From assembly GCF_913773735.1 (NCBI RefSeq), contig NZ_CAJYEB010000023.1, positions 496,001 to 560,000 of the forward strand: 64,000 nucleotides of DNA, read 5' to 3'. Made by a program: the position numbers and the translations under genes. This document shows positions 16,930 to 24,967 of the stretch, piece by piece. The notes below the pieces were generated by a model that ran no database searches, was not told the DNA's origin, and was given only the letters and a program-made list of their open reading frames with translations. Position 1 is the first letter of the stretch; every line of letters begins with the position of its first letter. This DNA comes from an uncultured Massilia sp. GTDB taxonomy: Bacteria; Pseudomonadota; Gammaproteobacteria; Burkholderiales; Burkholderiaceae_D.

Positions 16930-18489
16930 TCAGTCGAGGGCGGCGTGGTCCACCTGGACCGGGGCGCCGGCGGCGCGCGGCGGGCGGATCAGCAGCAGCA
17001 GCGGGATCACGGCGGCGGTCAGCAGCATCATCAGCCAGTAGTCGTCGACGTAGGCGATCATCGATGCCTGGCGCGTGATCTCGTTGTCGATCATGGCGGC
17101 GCCGGCCTGCGTGGCCAGGCTGTAGACGCCGGCCGGGTCCTGCAGCGCCGGATTGGCCTGGGTCACGTGGGCCGCCAGCGAGGAATGGGCGATCTGCGTG
17201 TTCCGTACCAGCAGGGCCTGCACCAGCGCGATGCCGATCGAGGAGCCGATGTTGCGCACCAGGCTGTACAGCGCGGTGCCTTCGGCGCGCATCTGCGGCG
17301 ACAGCGTGGCGAAGGTAGCGGCCGACAGCGGCACGAACACCAGGCCCAGGCCGATGCCCTGGATGATGCCGGGCCAGACGATGTCGGACTGCGACAGCAC
17401 CAGCGTGTAGCCGGTCATCTGCCACAGCGAGAACGCGGTGACGGCGAAGCCCACGCCGAGCAGGATGCGGAAGTCGACCTTGCCGGTCAGGCGCCCGACG
17501 ACCAGCATCGCCAGCATCGTCCCCAGTCCCGAGGGCGCCGTGACCAGGCCGGCCAGCGCGGCCGGATAGCCCATCAGGCCCTGCAGCATGGTCGGCATCA
17601 GCGCGCGCGTGGCGAACAGCACCATGCCGACGATGAAGATCAGGAGCAGGCCGGTGACGTAGTTCGCGTTCAGCAGCAGGCGGTAGTCGACGAAGGACTG
17701 GCCGGCCGGGCGCGTGGCCGTGTGGCCGACGAAGTAGGCGGCCGCCAGCAGCAGCAGCACCAGCTCGACCCAGGTCTCGGTGGACTGGAACCAGTCGTTC
17801 TGCTCGCCGCGGTCGAGCAGCATCTGCAGCGCGCCGATCGCGATCGACAGCGTGACGAAGCCGAACATGTCGAAGCGGATGCGGCGCGCGGGCGTGGCGG
17901 CGTGGATGTAGCGCCAGATGCCGTAGAAGGCCACGGCGCCGATCGGCAGGTTGATGAAGAACACCCAGCGCCAGCTGGCGCTGTCGGTCAGCCAGCCGCC
18001 CAGCGTGGGGCCGAGGATCGGGCCGATCATCACGCCCATGCCCCAGACGGCCATCGCCGATCCGTGCTTCTCGCGCGGGTTGATGTCGAGCAGGACCGAC
18101 TGCGACAGCGGCACCAGCGCGGCGCCGAACACGCCCTGCAGCATGCGCGAGACGACGATCTCGGTGAGTGTCATCGACAGGCCGCACAGGGCCGAGGCCA
18201 GCGTGAAGCCGGCCACCGAGACCAGGAATACCTTCTTCAGGCCGAAGCGGTCGACCAGCCAGCCGTTGAGCGGCGTGGCGATGGCCGCCGCCACGATGAA
18301 CGAGGTCAGCACCCAGGTGATCTGGTCCTGCGAGGCCGACAGCGCGCCCTGCATGTGCGGCAGGGCGACGTTGGCGATGGTGCCGTCGAGCGCCTGGATG
18401 ATCGTGGCCAGCATGATCGACACGGTGATCATGCGCCGGTTCAGCGGCGGCTGCGCCGGTACGGCGATACCGTCGCCCGCTGCGCTCAC
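16930..18489 (-). CDS. emrB: EmrB-type DHA2-family MFS drug exporter
   Basis: A 519-residue inner membrane exporter with the 14-helix DHA2 layout. Visible motifs are IIQALDGTIANVALPHMQG in TM1, the motif A region GWLVDRFGLKKVF, and motif C GVMIGPILGPTLGG in TM5. It exports hydrophobic or amphiphilic compounds by proton antiport with EmrA and the outer membrane channel. Its start overlaps the stop of the marR gene by 4 bases, tying pump expression to the repressor. The drug spectrum cannot be read from sequence. Confidence 0.94.
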   Translation of the reverse strand: MSAAGDGIAVPAQPPLNRRMITVSIMLATIIQALDGTIANVALPHMQGALSASQDQITWVLTSFIVAAAIATPLNGWLVDRFGLKKVFLVSVAGFTLASALCGLSMTLTEIVVSRMLQGVFGAALVPLSQSVLLDINPREKHGSAMAVWGMGVMIGPILGPTLGGWLTDSASWRWVFFINLPIGAVAFYGIWRYIHAATPARRIRFDMFGFVTLSIAIGALQMLLDRGEQNDWFQSTETWVELVLLLLAAAYFVGHTATRPAGQSFVDYRLLLNANYVTGLLLIFIVGMVLFATRALMPTMLQGLMGYPAALAGLVTAPSGLGTMLAMLVVGRLTGKVDFRILLGVGFAVTAFSLWQMTGYTLVLSQSDIVWPGIIQGIGLGLVFVPLSAATFATLSPQMRAEGTALYSLVRNIGSSIGIALVQALLVRNTQIAHSSLAAHVTQANPALQDPAGVYSLATQAGAAMIDNEITRQASMIAYVDDYWLMMLLTAAVIPLLLLIRPPRAAGAPVQVDHAALD

Positions 18490-18938
18490 AGCGTGTCCTC
18501 GATGCGCTTGCGCAGCGCTTCGAGCAGGCGCGTGGCGCCGGCCAGCTCGTCCGGATCGACGCCGTCGAGCAGCAGGGCGCGGAAGGCGGCGGCTTCCTTC
18601 TTGACTTCGGCGAACACCTTGCCGCCGTCCTCGGTCAGCTGCACCAGCTTGACGCGGCGGTCGGTGGGCGAGGCGACGCGCTCGACCAGCCCGTCGCGCT
18701 CGAGGCGGTCGAGCATCGACACCATCGACGGCCCTTCGACGCCGACCAGGTCGGCCAGCGCGCGCTGCGACAGCGGCGCGGCCGTCTTGGCGATCACGGC
18801 GATCGTCATCCAGCCGGACTGGCCGATGCCGAGGTGCTTGAGGCGCTTGTCGATGGCCAGGCGCCAGATGCGCGCGCAGTTGTGCACGGCGGCCGTGAAG
18901 CGCTCGTCCATCGTGGGTTCGGGTAGTGCACTCATCAT
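18486..18938 (-). CDS. MarR-family repressor of the efflux operon
   Basis: A 150-residue winged helix-turn-helix regulator. The DNA-binding part is LSQRALADLVGVEGPSMVSMLDRLERDGLVERVASPTDRR, with the wing sequence DRRVKLVQLT. First gene of the efflux operon and overlapping emrB by 4 bases, it is expected to repress its own operon until a phenolic or drug ligand binds. Two adjacent ATGs (18938 and 18935) are possible starts; neither has a strong ribosome binding site. A palindromic element sits 16-25 bases upstream. Confidence 0.92.
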   Translation of the reverse strand: MMSALPEPTMDERFTAAVHNCARIWRLAIDKRLKHLGIGQSGWMTIAVIAKTAAPLSQRALADLVGVEGPSMVSMLDRLERDGLVERVASPTDRRVKLVQLTEDGGKVFAEVKKEAAAFRALLLDGVDPDELAGATRLLEALRKRIEDTL

Positions 18939-18953
18939 TAGGCTTGAAATGGG

Positions 18954-18963
18954 TAGAATTCTA
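18954..18963. promoter_or_regulatory. Candidate MarR operator
   Basis: A perfect 10-base palindrome TAGAATTCTA lies immediately upstream of the marR start, within an AT-rich island (GTAGAATTCTATCGATTTTA) unusual in this genome. MarR proteins bind such short palindromes overlapping their own promoter. Function is inferred from position. Confidence 0.45.
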
Positions 18964-19061
18964 TCGATTTTAGTGCATGCAATCATCATTGGCAAGACGT
19001 CCATGTGCGGCGTCGCGCCTGCATCGCATGCCAGAATGGCGCCTCTGTCATGGAGGAAAAC

Positions 19062-19919
19062 ATGTCGAATGCTGCACTGATTGCCGTCCATGGAATGGGA
19101 GAAACGCCGCGCGACTACGCCGTCAGGATCTTCCAGCTGCTGGGCGAGCGGCTGGCGGACGTGGCCGACCGCATCGACTTCCGCTCCGTGTATTACCAGG
19201 ACATCCTCAAGCCGAACCAGGAGACCGTGTGGGCGCGCATCGACGGCGCGGCCAAGATCCACTACGACGACCTGCGGCGCTTCCTGCTGTTCGGCTTCGG
19301 CGACGCGGCCGGGCTGGAGAACCGCAAGGAGATCGACGGGTCCGTGTACGAGCTGGCGCAGGCGGCCATCGCGCGCCAGCTGTTGGGCGTACACAAGTTC
19401 GCGCCGGACAGCGCCATCGTGTTCCTCGCGCATTCGCTGGGCTGCCAGGTGCTGTCGAGCTACGTCTACGATGCGCAGAAGGCGCTGGCCGGCGGCACGG
19501 TCCAGGCCGGCATCTGGAAGGACATCGACGCCTGGTCGCAGCGCACGCTGGGGCACCGCCTGGCGGACGACGAGCGCCGCTTCCTGGCGGGCGGCACCTG
19601 CGCCGCCTTCGTCACGACGGGGTGCAACATCCCGATCTTCGTGGCGGCGCACAAGCAGATGGACATCAAGCCGATCGCGCGCCCGACGCCGGCCTTCGCA
19701 TGGATCAACCTGTACGACCCGGACGACGCCCTCGGCTGGCCGCTGCAACCGCTGTCGGCCGGCTACGAGGCGCTGGTGCGGGACCGCGTCATCAATGCGG
19801 GGCAGGGCATGGTCAACTGGATCCTGAAAAGCTGGAACCCGTGGTCGCACGCCGCCTACTGGGACGACGCCCAAGTGCTCGACGCCGTGGCCACGACACT
19901 GCGCGACCACACCGCCTGA
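19062..19919 (+). CDS. Alpha/beta-hydrolase-like protein of unknown function
   Basis: A 285-residue soluble protein without signal peptide. The strand-turn ALIAVHGMGETPRDY at the N-terminus looks like an oxyanion-hole HG motif, and VFLAHSLGCQVLSSY contains a nucleophile-elbow serine (AHSLG), both pointing to an alpha/beta hydrolase fold. A downstream acid and histidine could not be assigned with certainty. The start at 19062 has GGAGGAAAAC immediately upstream; an ATG at 19050 is possible but would leave no ribosome binding site. It stands alone between the efflux operon (divergent) and a repeat element. Substrate unknown. Confidence 0.75.
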   Translation: MSNAALIAVHGMGETPRDYAVRIFQLLGERLADVADRIDFRSVYYQDILKPNQETVWARIDGAAKIHYDDLRRFLLFGFGDAAGLENRKEIDGSVYELAQAAIARQLLGVHKFAPDSAIVFLAHSLGCQVLSSYVYDAQKALAGGTVQAGIWKDIDAWSQRTLGHRLADDERRFLAGGTCAAFVTTGCNIPIFVAAHKQMDIKPIARPTPAFAWINLYDPDDALGWPLQPLSAGYEALVRDRVINAGQGMVNWILKSWNPWSHAAYWDDAQVLDAVATTLRDHTA

Positions 19920-19925
19920 GCCACA

Positions 19926-20056
19926 TCAAACCGGGGTCAGAGCCGGGGTCAGAGCCCGAATTTTGGAACTGTCCTGCCAGCAATGAGCCAAGACAGAGGT
20001 TCCTTGAATCCATTGCCAAAAACCGGGCTCTGACCCCGGCTCTGACCCCGGTTTGA
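19926..20056. repeat. 131-base element with 33-base perfect inverted repeats (GGGGTCAGAGCC type)
   Basis: Arms at 19926-19958 and 20024-20056 are exact reverse complements over 33 bases, separated by a 65-base centre. Each arm carries two copies of CCGGGGTCAGAG in tandem. The centre can itself fold partly (GGAACTGTC against GACAGAGGTTCC). The element sits directly after a stop codon. It looks like a REP/BIME-like or MITE-like unit; a related GGGGTCAGAG occurs once more at about 20786-20796 beside the pirin stop. No transposase is linked to it here. Confidence 0.75.
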
Positions 20057-20127
20057 GGTTTGTCAGGTGGGGGCGCGTGCCGGCTGCGGGGGGGAGCGGC
20101 GTATGCACATGCAGCGTTCCGGGCCCG

Positions 20128-20160
20128 TTTTTCGACGCTTCATCCCGCTTTTTCGACGCT
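20128..20160. repeat. Direct repeat TTTTTCGACGCT with 21-base period
   Basis: TTTTTCGACGCT occurs at 20128-20139 and 20149-20160. The 21-base period equals two helical turns, and both copies are preceded by CG or GC. They lie in the 275 bases between the inverted-repeat element and the small exported-protein gene. They could be paired protein-binding sites. Confidence 0.35.
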
Positions 20161-20331
20161 CCAGCACATGCTGGCTGACGCCCGCCAGGCGGCTGCCTAC
20201 ACTGTCTTCACTCGCCGGACATCGTGACGCCGGCGAAACGAACGACGGCAGGACTCTTGCGTATGCATCGAATGTTTTGTGAAATTGCAGAGAGTCCATA
20301 CTTTATACATATTTATTGATCTGGAGCAATC

Positions 20332-20736
20332 ATGCAAATTCGCCATCTCCTCGCCTTCGCCGGCGCCGCCATCCTGTCCCTGTCCGCCCATGCCCAGCAA
20401 GCCCCGGACCAGTCCGCGGGTAGCCGCGTGACGGTGCAGGGCAGCCAGCAGGGCAATGCGTCCCTGACGCGCTTGACCGTCGGCGAGGCCGAATTCATGA
20501 ACCGCGTCAGCTTCCGCATGGAAGATGGCCGCATCCTGAAACTGAGCAACCAGGGCGCGAAGCTGTATGGCGAACTGGACGGCAAGCGCGAGGAACTCGT
20601 GCAGGTCGGCCCGGAGCGCTTCGTCGGGCGCCGCAGCGGCAACAGCGTCGCGTTCGACCAGCTGCCGTTCGCCGACACGGTCGTCATCGGCGAACTGCGT
20701 CCGGACGGTACCCGCATCAGCCTGGCCGGCCGCTGA
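20332..20736 (+). CDS. Small exported protein of unknown function
   Basis: A 134-residue protein with a clear signal peptide (MQIRHLLAFAGAAILSLSAHA, cleavage near residue 21). The mature part is about 113 residues, Gln/Ser-rich at first, then beta-rich (FRMEDGRILKLSNQGAKLYGEL, AFDQLPFADTVVIGEL). I recognise no family. The ATG is preceded by CTGGAGCAATC. The AT-rich upstream region (TTTATACATATTTATTG) likely carries the promoter. Periplasmic location is the only firm inference. Confidence 0.78.
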   Translation: MQIRHLLAFAGAAILSLSAHAQQAPDQSAGSRVTVQGSQQGNASLTRLTVGEAEFMNRVSFRMEDGRILKLSNQGAKLYGELDGKREELVQVGPERFVGRRSGNSVAFDQLPFADTVVIGELRPDGTRISLAGR

Positions 20737-20791
20737 GACAGCAGGGACGAGACCGGCTTGGCCGCTGGGTCCGGGCCGGCAGGAAGTGGGG

Positions 20792-21649
20792 TCAGAGCGG
20801 CGCGCCGAACCGCCCGGCCTGGTAGTCGGCGATGGCTTGCGCGATCTCTTCGCGCGTATTCATCACGAACGGGCCGTGCGCGACCACCGGTTCGCGGATC
20901 GGCTCGGCGTGCCCCAGCAGGATCACGCTGTCGCGCGCGGCCTCGATCTCCAGCGTGTCGCCCTCGAGATCGAACTCGGCCAGGTGCATCGCATCGACCA
21001 CGTCGGGCTCGACCCGCACCCCGCCGCTCACCACGTACAGGAAGACATTGCGCTGCAACAGACCGTCCAGGCGCAGGCGCCCGCCGGTGCGCATCTCGAC
21101 CGTGCTCATGAACACGCCCGTCAGCGAGGCGAACGGCCCGGTGCTGCCGCCGAAGCTGCCGGACACCAGGTTCAGGCGCACCCGGCCTTCGTCGCACTCG
21201 ACGACGGGGATGGCATCGCCCTGCAGCCCGGTGTAGCGCGGCGCCGTCATCTTGAGGGCCGGCGGCAGGTTCACCCACAGTTGCAGGATCTCGAGCGGAC
21301 CGCCGGTGTCCATGAAGGCGCGCGGCGACACTTCCGCATGCTCGATACCGCTGCCGGCCGTCATCCACTGGACGCCACCGGGACCGATCACGCTCTCGTG
21401 GCCGGCGCTGTCGCGGTGCGCCAGCTGGCCGGCGAGGATGAAGGTGACGGTCTCGAAGCCGCGGTGCGGGTGCGGGCCGAAGGGCAGGCCGCGGTTGTGC
21501 GGCGGGTAGACCTGGGGGCCGTGGTGGTTGAGGAACAGGAACGGGTCGACCTGCTCGAGGTGCGCCGACGGCACCGGCCGGTGGGTGATCAGGTCGCCGA
21601 TGTCGTCGCGCATGGCGGGGTGCACGCGCTGGAGGATCTTGGTGCTCAT
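20792..21649 (-). CDS. Pirin family protein
   Basis: A 285-residue bicupin. The metal site expected of pirins is complete: His60 and His62 in FGPHPHRGFETV, and His104 and Glu106 in GSGIEHAEVS. Bacterial pirins include quercetin 2,3-dioxygenases and redox-linked regulators; sequence alone does not choose between them. The start MSTKIL at 21649 fits family N-termini; an upstream in-frame ATG would add 13 residues with no support. The gene stands alone and ends beside a GGGGTCAGAG motif. Confidence 0.9.
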   Translation of the reverse strand: MSTKILQRVHPAMRDDIGDLITHRPVPSAHLEQVDPFLFLNHHGPQVYPPHNRGLPFGPHPHRGFETVTFILAGQLAHRDSAGHESVIGPGGVQWMTAGSGIEHAEVSPRAFMDTGGPLEILQLWVNLPPALKMTAPRYTGLQGDAIPVVECDEGRVRLNLVSGSFGGSTGPFASLTGVFMSTVEMRTGGRLRLDGLLQRNVFLYVVSGGVRVEPDVVDAMHLAEFDLEGDTLEIEAARDSVILLGHAEPIREPVVAHGPFVMNTREEIAQAIADYQAGRFGAPL

Positions 21650-21786
21650 GCTGGTCTTTCTACGATGGTTCGGTGGATTCGCCTCCACGATACCCGATTG
21701 CGGCCCGCGCCGGCGCGGCGCTCGGCTTTGCGCAGCCTGCCATCCCTGCTAGACTCCTTGCAATTTTGCAAACCCGGAGACCTGGC

Positions 21787-23328
21787 TTGAACCGCAACCA
21801 CGAGAACACGACCCCCTTGCGCGCGCTGTCCGCGGCGCTGGCCCTGGCGCTGGCGCTGGGCGCCGCGCCCGCGGGCGCCGCCCCGGCCGCCCCCGGCGAC
21901 GACGCGATCCGCGCCGCCAAGCACGCCGTCGAGACCTACCGCACCGACGTCGTCGACACGCTGGCGAAGCTGGTCGGCTTCAACACGGTGGCGGCGCGCG
22001 ACATCCCCTGCGAGCGCAATCCGGTCCATGGCGCCTTCAAGGCCTACCTGAAGGAAGAAGCGGCGCGCCTCGGCCTGGACTTTTCCGACCAGGGCTGCGT
22101 GGTCATCGTCGGCCTGGGCGATGGCGCCGAGAAGGTCGGGCTGATCGCGCACGGCGACGTGCAGCCCGTCGATGCGTCGAAGTGGAAGGCGTCGCCGTTC
22201 GTGCTGGACCGCGCCAGCGAGCCGGGCAAGCTGCTGGCGCGCGGCGCCGAGGACGACAAGGGCCCGATCGCCACCGCGCTGTACGCGATGAAGGCGCTCA
22301 AGGACCTGCAGCTGCCGCTGTCCAAGCGCATCGAGCTGTACGTCTACATGGCCGAGGAGTCGGACTGGGGGCCGCTGGAAGCCTTCGTCAAGGACCACCC
22401 GCTGCCCGAGGTGAACGTCACGCTCGACGCCGAGTACCCCGCGGTGACGGCGGAGAAGGGCTACGGGACGATCGCGCTGACCGTGCCGGCGCTGTCCGCC
22501 GCGGTGGACGACGGCAGCCCGTGGATCCTGGCGTTCAAGGGCGGCTTCTTCGACAGCCAGGTCCCCGAGGATGCGCAGGCCCTCGTGGTGAACGCGACGC
22601 CGGCGCTGGAGGCGCAGATCCGCCAGCGCGGCGCGAGGCAGGCGGGCATGCGCTACGGCTTCGAGTGGCAGGACCGCAACCTGCTGGTGACGGCCAAGGG
22701 CCTGTCGGCCCATTCGTCCAAGCCGGAAGAGGGCGTCAACGCCATCGCCATGCTGGCCGACGCGCTGGCCGTGCGCCCATGGCCGCAGACGACGGCCGGC
22801 GCCCTCGTCGGCCTGCTCAACGACCTGGTCGGCACCGGCCACTATGGCGAGAAGTTCGGCAGCATCGCCTACCGCGACGCCTTCATGGGACCGATGACGG
22901 TGGCCCCCACCGTGATCCGCGAGCAGGCCGACGGCCTGCAACTGTCGATCAACATCCGCCGTCCGCAAGGCAAGACGGGCCAGCAACTGAGCAACGAGAT
23001 CAATGCCGCGCTGGCCCAGTGGCAGGGCGCGCACGTGCAGCTGGCGCGCACCGACGTGAGCATCGGCGAGCCGTGGGTGCAGACCGATGCGCCGCAACTG
23101 CCGGTGCTGCTGAAGGTGTTCTCGCACTTCACCGGGATCAAGGACCCGAAGCCGGTGGCGATCGGCGGCGGCACCAACTCGCGCCTGTTCCCGCGCGCCG
23201 TCAGCTTCGGGCCGGCCATGCCGCATACCGTTTATACCGGCCACTCGGAGCACGAGTTCATCACGGTCAAGCAGCTGATGCTGAACCTGGAGATGTACAC
23301 GGCGGTGATGGCGGAACTGGCCAGGTGA
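21787..23328 (+). CDS. Exported M20-family metallopeptidase (dipeptidase)
   Basis: A 513-residue di-zinc peptidase related to PepV/Xaa-His-type dipeptidases. A signal peptide (ALSAALALALALGAAPAGAAPA) directs it to the periplasm. M20 residues are all visible: His122 and Asp124 in IAHGDVQP, Asp156/157 in GAEDDKGP, catalytic Glu190 with Glu191 in YMAEESD, Asp214 in TLDAEYP, and the C-terminal histidine in TGHSEHEF. The start is taken as TTG at 21787, 6 bases after a CGGAGA ribosome binding site, because it directly precedes the signal peptide; ATG starts further upstream lack sites. It likely cleaves dipeptides for amino-acid uptake. Confidence 0.88.
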   Translation: MNRNHENTTPLRALSAALALALALGAAPAGAAPAAPGDDAIRAAKHAVETYRTDVVDTLAKLVGFNTVAARDIPCERNPVHGAFKAYLKEEAARLGLDFSDQGCVVIVGLGDGAEKVGLIAHGDVQPVDASKWKASPFVLDRASEPGKLLARGAEDDKGPIATALYAMKALKDLQLPLSKRIELYVYMAEESDWGPLEAFVKDHPLPEVNVTLDAEYPAVTAEKGYGTIALTVPALSAAVDDGSPWILAFKGGFFDSQVPEDAQALVVNATPALEAQIRQRGARQAGMRYGFEWQDRNLLVTAKGLSAHSSKPEEGVNAIAMLADALAVRPWPQTTAGALVGLLNDLVGTGHYGEKFGSIAYRDAFMGPMTVAPTVIREQADGLQLSINIRRPQGKTGQQLSNEINAALAQWQGAHVQLARTDVSIGEPWVQTDAPQLPVLLKVFSHFTGIKDPKPVAIGGGTNSRLFPRAVSFGPAMPHTVYTGHSEHEFITVKQLMLNLEMYTAVMAELAR

Positions 23329-23872
23329 CACGCGGGAGGCCCGGCATCCCGGCCCGCGCGCGCCGCGGATGGCGCACGTCCCGGCGCGCGGCCGCGCCGG
23401 CGTCGGCGCCGCGGCACGCGTGAACGCACGCGAACGCGGCGAATGTACGTGAACGCACATGAGTGCACATGAGCGGCCCCGCCGCTTCGCGGGCTTGCGC
23501 TGCCGCACTCCCGCACTCCCTCCCTCTACCCAGGCGCACGCGGCCGTTTGCCGCAGTGCGTCACGATGGCTTGCCTTGTAGGTCATCTTCTCGCCGAAAC
23601 GGGTAAATCCTTCCAATGATCCTGTAGGTTACGGCCTACGCCAACCCTTGCTTCATAGAGGAAACTGCCTGCCGACTATGCGTTTCCCTAGCAGGGACGC
23701 CAGGATGGCCGGGACCGCGTCTGCCCTGTCGATTCAGGACCATTGATTGCTGGAAAAACAAGCGCTGACCCAGGGAAAATGTGGCGAAAACGCCATGATA
23801 GGATCGATTCATCACCGGGCGCGCAAGGGGGTATTTGCACCGCGCGCCGCGTATTGCCCGACACGACGAGCC
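23329..23872. other. Intergenic region upstream of the galactose operon
   Basis: A 544-base gap with no credible gene. It contains a run of near-repeats (GTGAACGCACGCGAACGC, GTGAACGCACATGAGTGCAC, about 23419-23475). Two related boxes follow, CTTGTAGGT and CCTGTAGGT (about 23574 and 23621), the second being half of an inverted repeat GTAGG-N6-CCTAC (23624-23639). There is also a GGAAAC...GTTTCC pair (23660-23687). These are plausible regulatory elements for galT, but no sigma-70 promoter was convincingly placed. Confidence 0.4.
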
Positions 23873-24967
23873 ATGCACAGCGAAGAATTGATCAAACCCG
23901 ACGGACGAACACTTACCCTGTACAGCACCCAGCCGATCCCGGCCGGCCTGGCCGCGCCCAGTCCCTTCGCCGAGCCGCAGCACGCCAATCCCCACCTGCG
24001 CTGGCATCCGCTGCGTGGCGAGTGGGTTACGTATGCGGCCTACCGCCAGAACCGCACTTACCAGCCGCCGCCGCAGTACAACCCGCTGGCGCCCACGCGC
24101 GACCCGGCGCACCCGACCGAGCTGCCCGCCGGCGACTACGAGGTCGCCGTGTTCGACAACCGCTTCCCGTCGCTGGCGCTCGATGCGCACGACCCGCCTG
24201 CGCTGGACGTGCCGACCGCGCCGGCCAACGGCAAGTGCGAGGTGGTCGTGTTCACCCAGGATGCGCAGGCCTCGCTGGGAAGCCTGCCGGCGGCGCGCAT
24301 CGCGCTGCTGCTGCAGGTGTGGGCCGACCGCACCGCGCGCCTGCGCGGCCACGGCCACATCCAGTACGTGCTGCCGTTCGAGAACCGCGGCGCCGAGGTC
24401 GGCGTCACGCTGCACCATCCGCACGGCCAGATCTATGCCTACCCGTTCGTGCCGCCGGTGCCGGCGCGGCAGCTGGCGCAGGAGCGCGAATACTTCCTGC
24501 AGCACGGCGCCAGCCTGCTGTGCGACATGGCGCGCGCCGAGGCCGCCGACGGCAAGCGCGTGCTGTACCGCGACGAGCACGCGATCGCCTTCGTACCGCC
24601 TTGCGCGCGCTACCCGTACGAGGCCTGGGTCATGCCGCTGGCGCCGTGCCAGGACTTCGGCGCGCTGGGCCCGGCGCAGCGCGCCGCGCTGGCGCGCGCC
24701 CTGAAGACGGTGCTGCTCAAGTACGACGGCCTGTGGGACCGCCCCTTCCCCTACCTGATGATGTGGTACCAGGCGCCGACCGACGGCGCCGACCACCCGG
24801 AAACCCAGCTGCACGCCCAGTTCTGCCCGCCGTACCGGATGCGCGACCGCCTGAAGTTCCTGGCCGGCACCGAGCTTGGCGCGGGCATGTTCGCGATGGA
24901 CGTGCTGCCCGAGACCACGGCCTACGAATTGCAGCAGGTCGAGATCGCCCTGGAGGAGGCCGCATGA
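23873..24967 (+). CDS. galT: Galactose-1-phosphate uridylyltransferase
   Basis: Second Leloir-pathway enzyme: exchanges UMP between UDP-glucose and galactose-1-phosphate. The protein has 364 residues and is cytoplasmic. The HPHGQ active-site motif is at residues 182-186, with His184 the expected uridylylated nucleophile. [21 protein letters not shown] and the C-terminal [13 protein letters not shown] block are family-typical. The start at 23873 ([12 protein letters not shown]) fits homologues; the upstream in-frame ATG at 23747 would add an implausible leader. It heads a tightly coupled operon: its stop overlaps the next start by 4 bases. Confidence 0.95.
   Translation: MHSEELIKPDGRTLTLYSTQPIPAGLAAPSPFAEPQHANPHLRWHPLRGEWVTYAAYRQNRTYQPPPQYNPLAPTRDPAHPTELPAGDYEVAVFDNRFPSLALDAHDPPALDVPTAPANGKCEVVVFTQDAQASLGSLPAARIALLLQVWADRTARLRGHGHIQYVLPFENRGAEVGVTLHHPHGQIYAYPFVPPVPARQLAQEREYFLQHGASLLCDMARAEAADGKRVLYRDEHAIAFVPPCARYPYEAWVMPLAPCQDFGALGPAQRAALARALKTVLLKYDGLWDRPFPYLMMWYQAPTDGADHPETQLHAQFCPPYRMRDRLKFLAGTELGAGMFAMDVLPETTAYELQQVEIALEEAA

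Noticed and set aside
23406-23475. GTGAACGCAC-type short repeats resembling a CRISPR array
   Set aside because: The units are irregular, only about 10-18 bases long and without constant repeats or unique spacers; no cas genes are present.
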